DNA of 64,000 nt from Salminus brasiliensis (lineage: Eukaryota > Chordata > Actinopteri > Characiformes > Bryconidae), in NCBI RefSeq assembly GCF_030463535.1, contig NC_132899.1, positions 19,367,490 through 19,431,489 of the forward strand, given 5' to 3'. This document shows positions 39,601 through 53,800 of this stretch, one piece after another. The notes beneath the pieces were generated by a model, which ran no database searches, was not told where the DNA came from, and worked only from the letters and a program-made list of their open reading frames with translations. Every line of letters starts with the position of its first letter. Position 1 is the stretch's first letter. The position numbers and the translations under genes are program-made.

Positions 39601-42600
39601 GAACTGCATAGTTTTATGGGGTTTAAATCCAAGTTGTATGGGCCCAAAAAATGGGATTGGTGAGGCTACTTCTTATGTAAGCATTACCCAAGTTTACTGC
39701 TGTAAAGCTTTTGCTTGTTTCATAAGTGTTTGTTTCACAAACAAATTCTTCATGGAAGAGTCAAAAGAAGGAAATCTTAACCGTGACCTTGTCCCAAAAT
39801 GTAATTGTTTAAAATACGCTACAGAACATCTAGAGAAGACAGGTGAGATTCGGAAACCAGTCCTGTGGGCTGATGAAGTTGAAGAGGCTGAAGCTGAAAA
39901 GAGTTTAGCAGGATAATCCAATATATACCTTTTTGTGTAATACAGTCCAGGCATCTTAATTCGTCGACTGATTGAAAACTAAGCATATTGAATGCTCAGA
40001 ATAATACATGCATCTTCATTGCTTTAGTGATTCATTTTATATTAGTATTTTTCTCAAAAGGAGTACTTTTTGCTACGGATAATCAGGACAGAACTGTGCA
40101 AAACCCAGTGGTTTTCCCTCTAATTCTTACAAAAGAAACATAACAGAAAAGCAAAGAAGTAAACATCAGTCAGCAGGATAGTGATGTAGGGGGCATTTGT
40201 CCCAGGCCCTGCAATTTAGGGTTCCCACAAATTTCACCTAAAATGCATAACTAGCAATTCAAAAATATTTACAATATTCTGTAAAACATTCTGGGCGCAT
40301 GCTAATTTAATAAATGGTTGTATCTGCAAAGTAAAAACATTTAAGATTTGTGGGATTGCAGTTGTGATTCACAGGGTTAACTATATTTTAATAACCTAGT
40401 GGTGCCAAGTCTGACCTCCCATCTATCCAATAGCATCTGGAGCTTCAGCTCGCCAGGGTTAGCGTTAGCTTTAGCTCGCCAGGTTGCTCTGACTCGAAGA
40501 GAGGGGGGAGCCGTGTTAGCCATATGATTGGTCAGGGTTATGCATGACCTCTTCTATTCACTGATTAGAAAGACATATCAGTTTCAGCTTCCCAGTTTTA
40601 AGGTTTGTTTTCAATGAGAAAGACGTGTTTTGCTATTTTGTTTGTGTGCAGTGTACCTTGTGTTTTACATTTACATTTACAGCATTTAGCAGACGCTCTT
40701 ATCCAGAGCGACTTACAAGGTAACTCGTATTACAGAGGAGGGCCAATGTAGTGTTAGGAGTCTTGCCCAGGGACTCTTATTGGTGTAGCGCAGCATACGG
40801 TCACCCAGACTGGGAATCGAACCCTGGTCTCCCACATGGTGTAATAGCTCACTGGCTGCTAGTGGTTTCATCTGTTGTGCCACACAGTTTTATGTGTCTC
40901 TTTGCGCAGCATGCAGAGCCTTGCATTCCTTAGCCTCCAGCCAAAAATGCTTTGATGCTTTCCTTATCTATTATCAACCTAGTTTAATGTGTGCATTACT
41001 GTCTGCTTTGTGCACCCCTGCCACAAAATACCTGTGGCAATGTTGTGTTGCGCAGGTATCGGGTGCACTTCTGAAGATTACCCCCCCCCGTGTGAGAACA
41101 GAGCTAAAGCACTGCAAATAAAACTTACTTTGTAGGGAAGAAACAGGGAGTTAACACAGGCAATCAAACTGGCTGTGTCTTCTGCATCAGGCTGACCACT
41201 GATTATGATCTAATAAAGAAAGAGAGAGACAGAGGGAGAGAGAAAGAAGGAAGGAAGGAAAGAAAGAGAGGAGGTCAGTTCTTACTGTTGCAGTAATGAG
41301 GTGGGCAGGTGTGCTGAGGATAAGGCTGCCCTTGCCTGGACCTCCAGTTTGTTATTTCTCCGCCTCAGATGACTTCTCCTGTGCTCATAACAATTTCAAC
41401 AGCTTTTACAACATAGTGGCAGAGGAGGAAACTTTGGAGAAAGTGTCTTTACTTGGAGACTGACTTGCAGCACAACTGCCAGCCAGGCATCACTATGCCT
41501 GGTTTACGTGTGGCTAAGATCCTGGTTATATACCAGGTGTAGAGATTGTTGGAGAGGAGATGTGAAGAACATGATTAGAAAGGGTTTTTGGAGGAGTGGG
41601 GTGTCTTTTTTTATATATATTTATATAACCTCATATTTAGGTCCTAATGTTTTCACATGACCGCCATTTCCTTGGGATTAATGAATGTAGGGCTGTGTTC
41701 GAAAGTGCCCTGGTCACTATCCCGTACATATGAAAATCCATATGTTCACACTATTTATATAGAGCACTATTATGGGGACATAATTCAACAATTACTAAAG
41801 ATTTTCGTAGGCCTCGTTCGGTGTGTGAAATTGCACGCCAGTACTCCTCATAGAAGCTGCGCACAAATCTTCAAACCAAACAACTCAATGAACTATGGGT
41901 ATTTCATGTCTGCTAGTATACACTGTTTGTAAACTACCTATTACACTGCAAAGGAATTCTACACAGTGTTCAACACTGGCCAAATCTCCAAAGTACTGCA
42001 CTATATAGTGAATAGGGTACAGTTTCGGACACTTAGCTTACAGCTTAGTTGTACCTATCCTTATCCTAGGACTACATCTTCTGTTGACTCAATAAACTGT
42101 GGTGAAAACAACAATACATACCTGTTTAAAAGTGTAGTGGTGTGCCATGAGGCCTCGGACCATGTCAGGAAGGGCGATGGGAACCTTAGCTAGCCTATCA
42201 GCGAAGGCAGTCATCAGCTGTTGGGAGCGCTGCATCCACTCTTGGTTGCCAATTAAGTGGGACAACCTTAGCAAATTCATTGCAGACACAGAGTTTGCAC
42301 TGGGCTCTGCACCATCCTGATCTAGAGAGAAAGAGGGACATGAGATAATTCCTTACACCTTTGATAATAAATCACCCTAAATGGTTGTTGGCTTGAACGC
42401 ATGGTTATAGGAAGAATTCCTATGTAATTAGTATATAATCAACATTCAAATTTAATCAAAGCTTCTACACACTCACACATCACATTCACGATAAACGTTC
42501 TTTTGGGGACCAAAGGTGGCTCTTATATGGCATTGCTCTTATTCTTCAGAGTGCAAAGTAAACAGAGGAAATTTATTCTGGTACACTGTAAACAGCTCTG

Positions 42601-44852
42601 TTCTGGGTAAGTTGAGTGATACTGTAGTGATAATGCAAATTATCAATATGACCTCTGTCTGTTTATCAGGTCGCAAAGGCCAGGAAGTTCCCGACAGGGC
42701 AGGTGAAGTAGCTTGCAGTTGTAAGCTGATTGTTTTTATCTGCTTTCTGTGTTTGTGTACATGTATCCTGGGAGAAGTTTCCCGTGCTCCATGACCTCAT
42801 GCAGACGAAGTTGTGGACAGTCTGGTGGCTAAGAGACGGACTGAAGTGGTGACTGACATACAGCATAACGCTGTCCCAAACAGATGCTGTTGCAAAAGTT
42901 TGGAACTCCTGTTTTCAATAAATGTCACAAACCAATTTGTGTGCTTATACAAGACGCTGGTATGAAATGAGGCTTTTGCTCTACAACTTCATGGGTTTTA
43001 AAGGTGACTTATTAGACCTCTTTTCTGCAAACACACTTCCTTGGGGTCTGAGAGATGCACTGTTCAGAATACCACAAAGGTTAAGCATCACAGCACCCTT
43101 CTCACTCGGTCTAAAGGCCAGAGCACACAGACCATTCTAATGTTGGCAGTTGTTTTTTAGGGTGTTTTGAAAAAGAATGGACTGTGGCACACTGGTCAGA
43201 CAACTTCCAACAAAAACAGCAGAACTTCATTACTAGAAAAATGAGGAATGATGAAGACGTGTGTTTATTAAGTATATGTTTTAGAGACACTACTTCTATT
43301 GCTCTTAAGATAGTGTCTTTAAAAGACAAGAAATGAAAGAAGGATTTCAAGAAAGCATTGTCTTTAAAGAGGACACCATTAGTGGTCTTCATATTTTCAG
43401 CTCATGACAGAAATGTTAAGACAAATCTGGTTTTATCGTCTTCATGGTTCGCACAAGAGCTATTTGAAACTTTTGAAATGGGTTACACCGTATATATGTT
43501 TTTTTCTACTGAATTGAAGAGATTCTCAAATTCTTAAGACAAATTCTTCTCAACAACAAAAAAATAAACCTGTTACTTTAATTTAGTCGTTCAACAATTA
43601 GAACAATTAAAATAATCATTATTTTTCTCTTCCCACATATCAGCCAAGAGGTCCTCTTCTTCAGCGGTCAAAAACAAAAGTGGTCCAAAATCTATTATCA
43701 ATGTTCTAGCTTAGACCCCCTCCCTCCAGACTTTACTTCTAAATTCACCCGCATTTGTCTCTGTTGTACTAGCTAGCTAACGTTTACTTCACATTGAGGT
43801 CACATCTCGCTCATGATGGAGTTCAGTTTTAAATCTTCAGCCGTTTTTTGGGTTGTCTTTTTGCAGTTTGTTGGAGGACGGCCACCCCAGATACCTCAGT
43901 GTATGTGAACAATCTAAATCTCTAAAAAGCTGTAGCTCTTTCAAATGTTTAATGCATCCTGAATGATGAATGGAGCTATGGCAGAAAGATGCAGAAGATC
44001 AGAAATGGATATATAAATATAAAATTATGAATTTTAAATCAAAATACTGTATATTTATGTAATACTGAATTATTTAGTTCCAATCCATTATTGAATTACA
44101 GGGTTATTATTGAATAGCAAGTGAATCCAGACAGTTTGACAGCAGCATATGGGGAACATGTGAGCACAGAGACAAGCACATAAGCACACACTCAATATGG
44201 CAAGCATTGTTTCAGAAGATGCAGGCTCACGCATGCTGATCATACAGCCAAGTCATTATGACTCACACACATTGCCTCTGACCAACATACAGACAGCTCT
44301 CATCTCAAAGCCCCAAGCTAACGGAATGTAAAATACCTGCAAAGATCAACAACAACAAGCTTTGCAACACTGTGCGAATTTGAAAAGCATAAGACTTGCA
44401 GTTTATGCACTACCAGTGAGAAGTTTAGAAGTGGCTGGGTTTGGACAGGGCGTAAAATGGAGAGTGGCATGTGGTCTGGGAGGTAATCCGTCTTCCAGTG
44501 ACAGTGCACTGAAGGAACTTCGCTCTGACACACTGCAGCTCCTAATGGAACTCTACACACTAAACTCACTGTATACAGGCGCAGTCACTCTGAAAAGACG
44601 AAAAATCTCTCTTGCGTCCCTTTTAATTTATCAACGACAACAAGAAAAGCATAACAGTTAGCACCCCCCACCCCCTTATCCGTATCTCGTGGTGTCAGTG
44701 TCATTTTCACAGTGCCATCAGTCATAGGCCAAAGCTCGCAGTGTGTTTCTGTGCGTTAGAATCAGCATGCCCCTCCAATTCTTGACGACAAAATATGGAA
44801 CAGAGTCATTCAAGGCATCAGACAGAGGCTCAAATGCACCAGGTGTTTGTTT

Positions 44853-44895
<43 letters not shown>

Positions 44896-47800
44896 ATGGA
44901 TGAGAAGAACAAAGATCAAAGATCAAAGGGAATAGGATAATCCAAGCAACAAACGAAGGAAGAATAGAATGGAATAAAGAAAACACCATAGGGGCCGTAG
45001 GACGGCGTGATGCCGGAGCGGTGCCGGAGTGGTGAAGGATTCCTCAGACTTTGGTAGAGTGCTATCAGCAGTGGGGTGATGGGAGTGCTATGCAGTGGAG
45101 TGATGCTGAACACTGAGTGACAGCAGGACATCTCCATCACCCTGTCCAAATGACTCACTCCCTCAAACTCCCACACACTCCCACGTCAATGAGCCCAGCA
45201 GTGAAGACATAGCACACACAGTGTGGATGGGTTCAGAATGCACTCACTGTTTAAAAGAAAGGTCAAGACTAAAAGTCTGACATGATATTTGTCAATTATT
45301 GATATTTGGAAATCAGAAGTTTGAAATCAATATTTTTTCATTAATATAAAAATCAGTTTGGCTGCAGATAAATGTATAGAATAAAAAATCTATATTAATA
45401 TGCTATTGCTGAGCAACTACAGGTTTTAATTAACTTAGGAACTTTAAACATGTGCCTGGGATGTTGCTGTAAATGACAGCAGCATGTCTGAGATACCTTC
45501 ATAACATCAATGGGATAGTTATAATAATGAAAACAACCATACGCTTCAACCAAAACAAAGCATGTTATAACAAAGCATTCTATACAAAGATGATATAGTA
45601 TACCATTTATAATTTAATAACTTCTTGTTTTCCCCCTGACCACATATTATAAAAATCAACCAAAACCCCTAGGAGTGTAGTTCATATTTTTACACATGTT
45701 TATATACATAAACATCTGTTGTGAGTTAAGAGTGTTTACATTTTTTACAAATGTCAATGTATTGAGCTAACGTTTAAAGGACCAGCTTATAGATGCGGTC
45801 AATCAGCAAAAGATCTTCTGAAAAGCCACATAATCCAGTACTTTAATCGCTAAAAGTCATTTTGGGCATGTATTTACAGAAATAAGACTGGCGACAGTCT
45901 AGGGCCAGTGCTTAGCAACATTAGCCTAGCATGTCCTGTTCTAAACTAAAGAAGGATACTTCAGACGATTGACCATGTTAATATGATTTTTCACCAACCT
46001 ATTCCTTAAACGCAGCGCTTGTCCATATTTAACAAGGACTGTGCTTTGTCTCACCCTGTTTGAGGGACAGCAGCAAGGTGGGGTCTAAAGGGTCACTAGA
46101 GAAGTAGCCACTGCCCTGGGCATCCCAGAAGAGCTGGTCCTGTGTGCGTTGAAGATCCTCAGCCCACTGCAGCCAGTGCACAGTCTGTGTGGCCTCGAAA
46201 AGGTCCAAGAGACCACACACCACAAAGGCATAGTCATCCAGGAAGCCTGCGATGGGTGAGGCTCTGGAGAGAGGACAAGGGAAAGTTACCACTGAGTTTG
46301 GACCATAAACACAAATAAACATGTACAGACTTTTACAGACAGTTTACAAGCAAATGTGCAAATCCAGTTATCCTGAGACTACATTTGTTTTAGTGAGGGA
46401 CAACAACAGTTGGATTCATTCTGCATAGCTATTTGGATGAATGGACAGCAGTTTTAAGGGGGTTAAAAAGTGGGTTAAAGCAACTCTCCTTGTTTTATTT
46501 TGAACCAGCAATTGATTTAACAACCATTTTATACTGAAAGCAAAATTGCACTTTTGCTGTTGCCTGTCTAGTGCACCCCTAAGTGGTTGAAAATACAGTT
46601 CTGCTACATCTGTAACTCCGCCGCAATTAATGATGAAATAATGAGGGCTTTCCCCACTGTTACGTAGCGGTAGGTGGCGACCAACCCCGAAAATAACGGC
46701 GATGATTTACAAAGCAGAAAACCTTTTAATGGGCTCACACTAAGCACGTTATGCAATATTCGTCTGGAGCATTGCACTCCCCAAGGATGGACAGAATGAA
46801 CAGTGATGGACAGAATCCACAATTCCTAACTCAGTTCATCAGGTGTTCTGGGTGCTGTAGTGTCTCCCAGCATGCATTTACCCATTAAACCCTGTCCGTA
46901 GGCCACACTGCAGTTCTTCACCCTTACAACTACCCTACTGCCACAATAAGCCCCATGCTTACAAACCCCAAAACAGAGCCCTGTGGGCTTAGCGCACAAA
47001 ATGTGCTGAGCAAAATGCTCACCAAATATTTTTACAGCAGCTTTTAAATAAGACTAATAACTAAATAATAAACCCAGGGTTCTGTGTGTTAAGCAAATCA
47101 ACCAAACAGCCATTGGGAAAACTGATCTAACAAACCTCACTGCTAGCCCAGACACTAATCTATAGGCTAATAAAGACAACCCAGCTAGTATTGGTGGTCC
47201 AAACAACACAGCTTTTTCTTTGTGAAAGATACAACTCAGTGGAACAATGCCAGTGGAGTGTAGCACACTAATGTGGAACATATGAAGAGACAAAAGTTAA
47301 AACCAGAGTGATTGGCTATGCGGGATAACACTGGTCTGCTAAGATGAAAATGTATGGCTATTGGATGCATATTATCACGGCCATGCAAAAACCTTGTATC
47401 TCCATTTTGCAGTTTTTAACCTTTTGACATAATGTGAAACTATCAGTTGTTCTTTATATTGTATACACATTTTACGAGTGAACCAACAGAAATGCTCCAA
47501 AATCAAAACTTTATAGGAGCAGAAAAAAGTTTAAAGTTTAAAAAATACAAGGTTTTTGTCTGTCAGTGGTGATATGCATCTACAGTTGTGTTTAGAAGTT
47601 TACATACACTCAACGTGGACGTGAATGTCATGGAATTATTGGTCTTTCAATCATTTCTTTGCTAATTCAGAACCCCAGAATTTCTTCTTTTTCTATTAAA
47701 CATGTATGTGGCAACTCATTCAGCCCCAGAAAACATAGATTTTTGTGTTATTTACTATTTCAGCCAGAAACAGACAAACTGAGGCCACTGCTACTGTTTT

Positions 47801-50800
47801 GTTATTTATTGGGGTGTTTTTTTTGTTGGAGTAACTCTCTCTACTGTCCAGGGAAGGCTTTCTACTTGATGTTTTCTACTAGATTGCTGTGAGAATCTGA
47901 CTGCATTCAGCGACAAGAACATTCCTCAACTCCTCCCAAAAGTTCAAAGCCCCCTGGATTCAGCACCCTCTATACCTGGCAGTAGGCATGGTGCCAGTAG
48001 GTTCATATTTATGCACTTCAGCGAAGACTGTTAACACTGTTACACGCGAACACACTTGCTTTAAAATATTTGGCTCTGTGAAAGTAACCTTTGCTAAAAA
48101 ACACTTTCAAACAGTCCTAAGATCCTAACAATCCACACCAAAGGAAGTGTGTGTTTTTCCCCCCAAAAGCCTTCTCTCAAGTTATCACGAAACACATCCT
48201 TATAAAAGGATTTTAAACTGGAAAACCAGCAGGATACCAGTAGGCATGTTTACAACTGATGTAGTGATTGTTCCATTTTTCATTTTGGCCACAGTGGGCC
48301 AACAAGATTCACACACCAAATCGAGGCCACTTCCGTACGATTGGTTACAAAGACTTTAGCATGGTAAAGTGACTCTGACTCACGCTATGTAAATGAGAGG
48401 AGTTTCAACAATCGTGTTTTCTTTCTATGCGAGTTCAAGCCCAAAATCACCATGTTATCTATGATGACAACTGCCACCCCACTCTGACTGGTAATTTCGT
48501 TCTGTCTATTGCTTTGTTTGGTGCAACATGAGGATTTTGGAAGGGTGCCTTTGGAAGAAAGGAGGAATATCTGAATCATCAAGCTTTTGGTTGGAAGTGG
48601 AGCTTTGAAGCACAAGATCATTCACATTCACAGTTGCTTTGTTTTTTTTGTGCATGCTGGTCTCATGGACCATCTGTGCAATCTTCATGATTTCAAGTAC
48701 TGGAAAAGTATTTGGAAGTGCTAACAGTGTAATGTGTGAAAGAAGGATTTAAGGTGTTGAAGTGATCTTTAAAAATGACTTAATGTACATGTGAAGTACC
48801 CTAAGCAGAAACTCATACAGACCAAGGGGCTCAGAGTGAACTCGGAGTGGACTAAGGCACTGTCACTATACGGTTTATCATCAGCAGCCGGAGTCTGAGA
48901 GCGCACAATTGGTCTTGGTCTCTCAGGTTGATGGCATTTCCTCGCCACATCATATAGTGATGCTTAGTGGTCCAGTTGACTAAGGCACTGTCACTATACT
49001 GTTTACCATCAGCAGCCAGAGTCCAAGAGAGCACAATTAGCCTGGCTCTCTCAGATTAATGACACTTTCTCCCAACATCACTCTGATGAAGTGTGATGTT
49101 GGTCAGCACAGGCATCTGCTACCTGTTGTATTGGAACTTTCTTCCAAGTGCACTACAAGCAGCGGCAGTCTTCACTCTCCTAGTGTTGAGGGCATTGATG
49201 GTGATCGGGGGTGTTCATATGAATAAGGATAGCCTCCCCCGATGAGGGCTCTTCAAACATGCACTCGAAGAAGCCAGAACGCCAAAGCTAGGAGAACCTT
49301 TGAAGTTTAAAATAGGTTAGGTTGTTGATTAAACTGAACGTATCAAGGACTTTTCAGCCTCGGGTCCCAGGCACCTCCAGTGAGGTGTCGGCGTAGATGG
49401 CAGAGTGTGAGAGAGCTGATAGTGACAGGACTGAAGATAACATTGTGTTAGGAGAACATGAAGAGAAGGTCTAGTGCTTGATGCCACCTCCACTCTTACA
49501 GGTCAAAGTCATTTTTACATAACTGAGATTTCCAGAGACGTGAGAATAGCTGTGTTTGGCATCTAAGAGGGGAAGCTGCCTAGCTATCTGACCCTCCATC
49601 TGACCCTGGCATGTCACTGCAGACAGCCGTGAGATTCTGAGAGCTATTAAAATGTTGTGTGAGCAAAGTTGCAGAGTGATTCAGAAAGCAGGGTTACTTT
49701 CGCTGCACTGTAAAGGAGGCTTCGCCTCAGGTACATTCTGTTCACAACAAGAGCACCGGGTTCAGTGGAAAAACATGATTCTTCTCATTCGGCAGCTGAA
49801 CTCGGGGTGGAGAACTGCTACTGAACTTGCGAAAAGACCTGTGAGACAGCAAAAACAAATCAAACTAGGCCAGTCAATTTTTAATGAACTGCTCGGTGCC
49901 TCGATTTTCCATTCCTTCCTTCTCCCGACTCCCCAGGTGATGTACCCTCGATAAAACGCAGCTATTCCACAGCCTTATCTCCTAATCTCAAAACAAACAA
50001 ACAAAAAAAACCTTACCTCGATCTCTCCTGGGGAAAGGGTAAACAACCGTGCAATCATTTAAAATCAATATACACAGAACTACACACAAGGTCTGATAGG
50101 TATGTAAACACAAACGAGCATGTGAAGAAAGTGCCTTTGCAATTACAGAAGTGCTAAAAAGGCCAGATGCTTCAGGTCCACGTTACCAGCACTATACCCT
50201 TCCGGATATTCCCCAAATCTAGGCACTAATTTCATCTGTGCGAGATGTTCCAGTTGACAGAGATCGCAGGGAATCTGCCTCCTTCTTATCAGATATTAAT
50301 TCTTATCCCGCTCATCTCTGAATGTTTGATTTGGCTCTCGAGAAGACTTTAATTTGCCGTGTGCAAAATTCACGAGGAGGAACAGACAAAAGGGAACGTT
50401 TCCTTGTAAGGGTGAAATTGAGCGGAGCAGATACACAATCAGCAGACGCGCTACAGTCTCCCCTCTCCTGTAATTTAATCATCTTGGAGCTCACCCGGGC
50501 TTTGAGAGTCTCAGTTATTACTCTCAGAGAAGGGAAATCCTCCAGAAACAGATTAAAAGCAAATTAAAAGCAGCCCCGCATCCAGTTTTTCAGCAAACTG
50601 CTTCTCTAAACAAACAGTGCTGCACACAGCTACTCCTGAGAGCGAGACAGCACGCCAACTCTCTGGACTGTAATCATGCTATTTGCAAATATAGTTCCCT
50701 ATACAGGACCTACTGTTCAGTTTTCATTTGTGTAAAATATTGGCACATCAAGTCATGCAAAATGTGCAATACAACATTAAACAGTAATACTATAAACAGC

Positions 50801-53800
50801 CTCAGTGGCACCAGTTACCAAAAGGCAGTGCTGTCTGGACTAGCCGCTAACGCCAGTGTAATGGAGTCAAACCTCACATTTAGCATCACATTATACTCAC
50901 TTCTTACCCATTAGAGGTAGAGCTGGGCAATATGATGATATTTTATAGTATCGTGATAAATTGTTATTGTGATAATATGCTATTCTAAGCATATGGAGGA
51001 CACAGTTAGCGCTTCACAAACACTGATCAGCTGCAGGTTTCATTACAAGCACTGTAATTAGACTGGTTTAATTAGATGAAGTGCAGCAGATGTTGAATAA
51101 AAATCACGGTATTCAGTACGGGAGAGTATCTGAAAAGTAGTTTATAAGAAAAACTCCTGATCACTGCCCTCTACAACAGACGACTCCAGTAACTAAAGCA
51201 CAAGACCTCTTAAGTTCCTGTTAGTAATGAAGGTCGACTACAGCTGGTAGCTTCTAAAAAGTGTTTGTTTGACAATATTTATTGGCAGAGGTGGCAGAGG
51301 CACAAGAGCCTTGCTTAGGGAGAAGTGTAAACACTCCAGTTTAAACATACACTGGTTAAAGTTGAAGTATGGTTTATGTTTTTAACTCAAGTATAAAAAT
51401 ACACACTCCTAAATGTATGCAAGTTAAAAAAGTAAACATTTCTTAAAAAAAAAAAAAAAATCTTCCAAATATTTTTTTAAATAAAAAAAAAAAAATGTTC
51501 TGCTCTGTCAAAGCCAGAAACCTGCTTCTCAGACCACTAAAAAAACCAGCATTCACATGACTACATTATTAACCATTAACTCATATTGAACTGGTGGAAC
51601 TAATAAGCAAAAGTAATCAATATTAAACACTGTTAGTTCGCTAGGCAGGTGTGTTTGACTACATTAAGTATAGTGGGGAAAAGAGGAGCAAACATTGTAG
51701 CTTAACCAGACTGTTAAATTCAGCAAAGCTCCTTAAGGTATCTGATTAGAAACTGCCTAATTAAAAAACCTTTAACTAAAAATTTTAAGTAACGAGTCTG
51801 TTTTGAAAATGTAGTGAGTAAAAGTGTGAAGCAATCCCCAGGACACTGTACCCATACCAGCTGTTAAGCATGGTGGTGGTGGCAACATGCTTTGGGACTG
51901 TTTTGCTGCAAGTGGATCTGGTACAGGGCAGGAGTGAGGACTGAAGAAGGTGGACTTCCTCAGAATCAGATTGACAGCAAACACTATTCATGTTGAACTG
52001 GCCGGTGCGGTTTGTCACAGAATGGCACTGGTGAGCAACCAGTAAACAAGGCAAGAGAAATATTGTTCATTAACGTGTGCTTACAGGAAAATGTGCACAA
52101 TCAGGGATGTGGAGCTGACTCTATAAGTAACTGATGAATACAAATGAGAGGGTACCCCGCCATAATAAGGGCAATGTTTATGTATGTGGTAGCATAAGAA
52201 GCGTTCATTGTTTTGTGCTGACTCTGGGTCATTTGAACATTGGCATAATGTGTGCCAAGGCAATTATAAGCAGTGCGTTGCATTCGGAAACAGGATGGGG
52301 GAGGTGTGCTAGTTTTCTTGCGTAACTAGAAAATTCAACAATTGCCATGTTGCCAGAACACCCATGGTGTGTTACAGTCTGCCTTTCCACATATTAGCAT
52401 CACACATCTAGCATCAGAGATAAAGATAAGATAAAGACTATGATTAAATTGACAATAAAATAATTCTACAGTTGTAGGTTCTACAGAATACACTGAATTT
52501 TGTCTCCTTGTTGCAGCAGGGTGAGCATCAAACAAATGGAGAGATGCCAGCTGTGAGATGCCAGCACTTTCAGAGAATAGCACTTTCCTCTATGTGAAAA
52601 AAGTGTCCTGCCAGAATCAGAAACAACAAAGAACGGAAAAGTTGGGCCAAACCTTTCCCCTGTGTAAAAGAGCACAACACGCTGTTAACCTCTAATCTAT
52701 TTCTGCAGTTGTACAATCTGATTTTGAGGGAGACTCAGGGAGGTTTCTTACGTTTGTTCCACTTCCATGTTGTCGCCGCGGTAGCAGGAGTGCAGTATCC
52801 TCTGTCCCTCTTTATCCCACAGATGCTCCAGGAGAAACTGCGCAGCCTGTTCTGCTCTCTGAAGCAGCGCCTTGTCCCCCAACGCAGAGCCAACCCGCGC
52901 AAACCCTGACAGCATCAGACCTGAGAGAAAGACATTTATTGCAGAATGAGCAAATAAAACCAGCAAGTGCTTTTTGTGAGCGTGGTGGAACGTCAATCAA
53001 CCATTCATCACCTGTAGGCACTGGGGCCAGATCGATATGAAACTGGGTCCCTGTCACAATACCAATTTTAAGGAGCTCATATGTCCAGAAATAATAAGCA
53101 CTGGGGGGGCAAAGGAATATGTGTAACAGTGGTATAAAATCCAGTAAAGGTAACTATTCGGCTATGGTAAGGAGAGGCTTCTAAAGAAGTGTATATAATT
53201 GATCAGCATTGTAACTCTTAGTTTTGTGTGAAACTTGTAGGACCCATTGCAGACGGTCCACAATTTACACAATTATTTTTGTCTCTTAGAGTTGGCCATT
53301 TTTATCCTTATTCTACACGTCTTATTGAACCAGTCATTTAACTCCACCAAAATACACTATATGGTGTCCCAATAAGTATTGGGACACCTACACATTACAC
53401 CTACAGGGTCTTTTATGACACCCGAATCTAAACCCATAGGCAGTAATATAGAGTTGTCCCTGCCCTTTGTACTTTTTGAGTGAGCAGGGAACTGGAGACT
53501 TTTATGCACTATGCGCCTCTGCACTCGGCGATCCCACTCTGTAACTTCACATGTGGTCGGACATTTCGTGGCTGACTTGCTGTGGTTTGTTCACGTTTCA
53601 ATAACAGCACCCACAGTTGATGGCGGAATATCTAAGAGGGAAGAAATTTTATCAACTGAATTCATTACAACACCATGCTGGACTTTACAACCACCCATTC
53701 TTTCACAAATATTCGTAAAGGCTGACTGCATGGCTAGGTGCATGATTTTATACACCTGTATATACACCTATAATAACATTTAATTTCCTGTTTGTTTTGT

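Larger units (their letters stand above)
21659..41128 (-). other. spata20 intron 15 (19.5 kb)
   Basis: The bulk of this intron outside the listed repeats (22.9-24.3, 25.4-29.0, 30.0-32.2, 32.6-37.6 and 38.6-40.6 kb) holds no exon-like frame I can recognise on either strand. I find no nested gene. Several repeat-free stretches, such as 36,840-36,930 (TGTCTAATTATGTCAGCAAA), have the look of conserved non-coding DNA. Confidence 0.6.
42322..46054 (-). other. spata20 intron 13
   Basis: 3.7 kb, AT-rich, with the (CA)n tract and a GAACC fragment. Otherwise nothing recognisable. Confidence 0.6.
46264..52751 (-). other. spata20 intron 12
   Basis: 6.5 kb. It contains the Tc1-like end, MITE copy C, the duplicated SINE, a hAT-like end and the Tc1 core fragment. 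50,180-50,710 is repeat-free with an ATTTGCAAAT octamer-type site at 50,681-50,690. Confidence 0.6.

Noticed and set aside
38751..40888. CRISPR-like or prokaryotic features
   Set aside because: Short repeats here are microsatellites, SINEs and a 160-bp degenerate repeat. The window is clearly eukaryotic with spliced exons.
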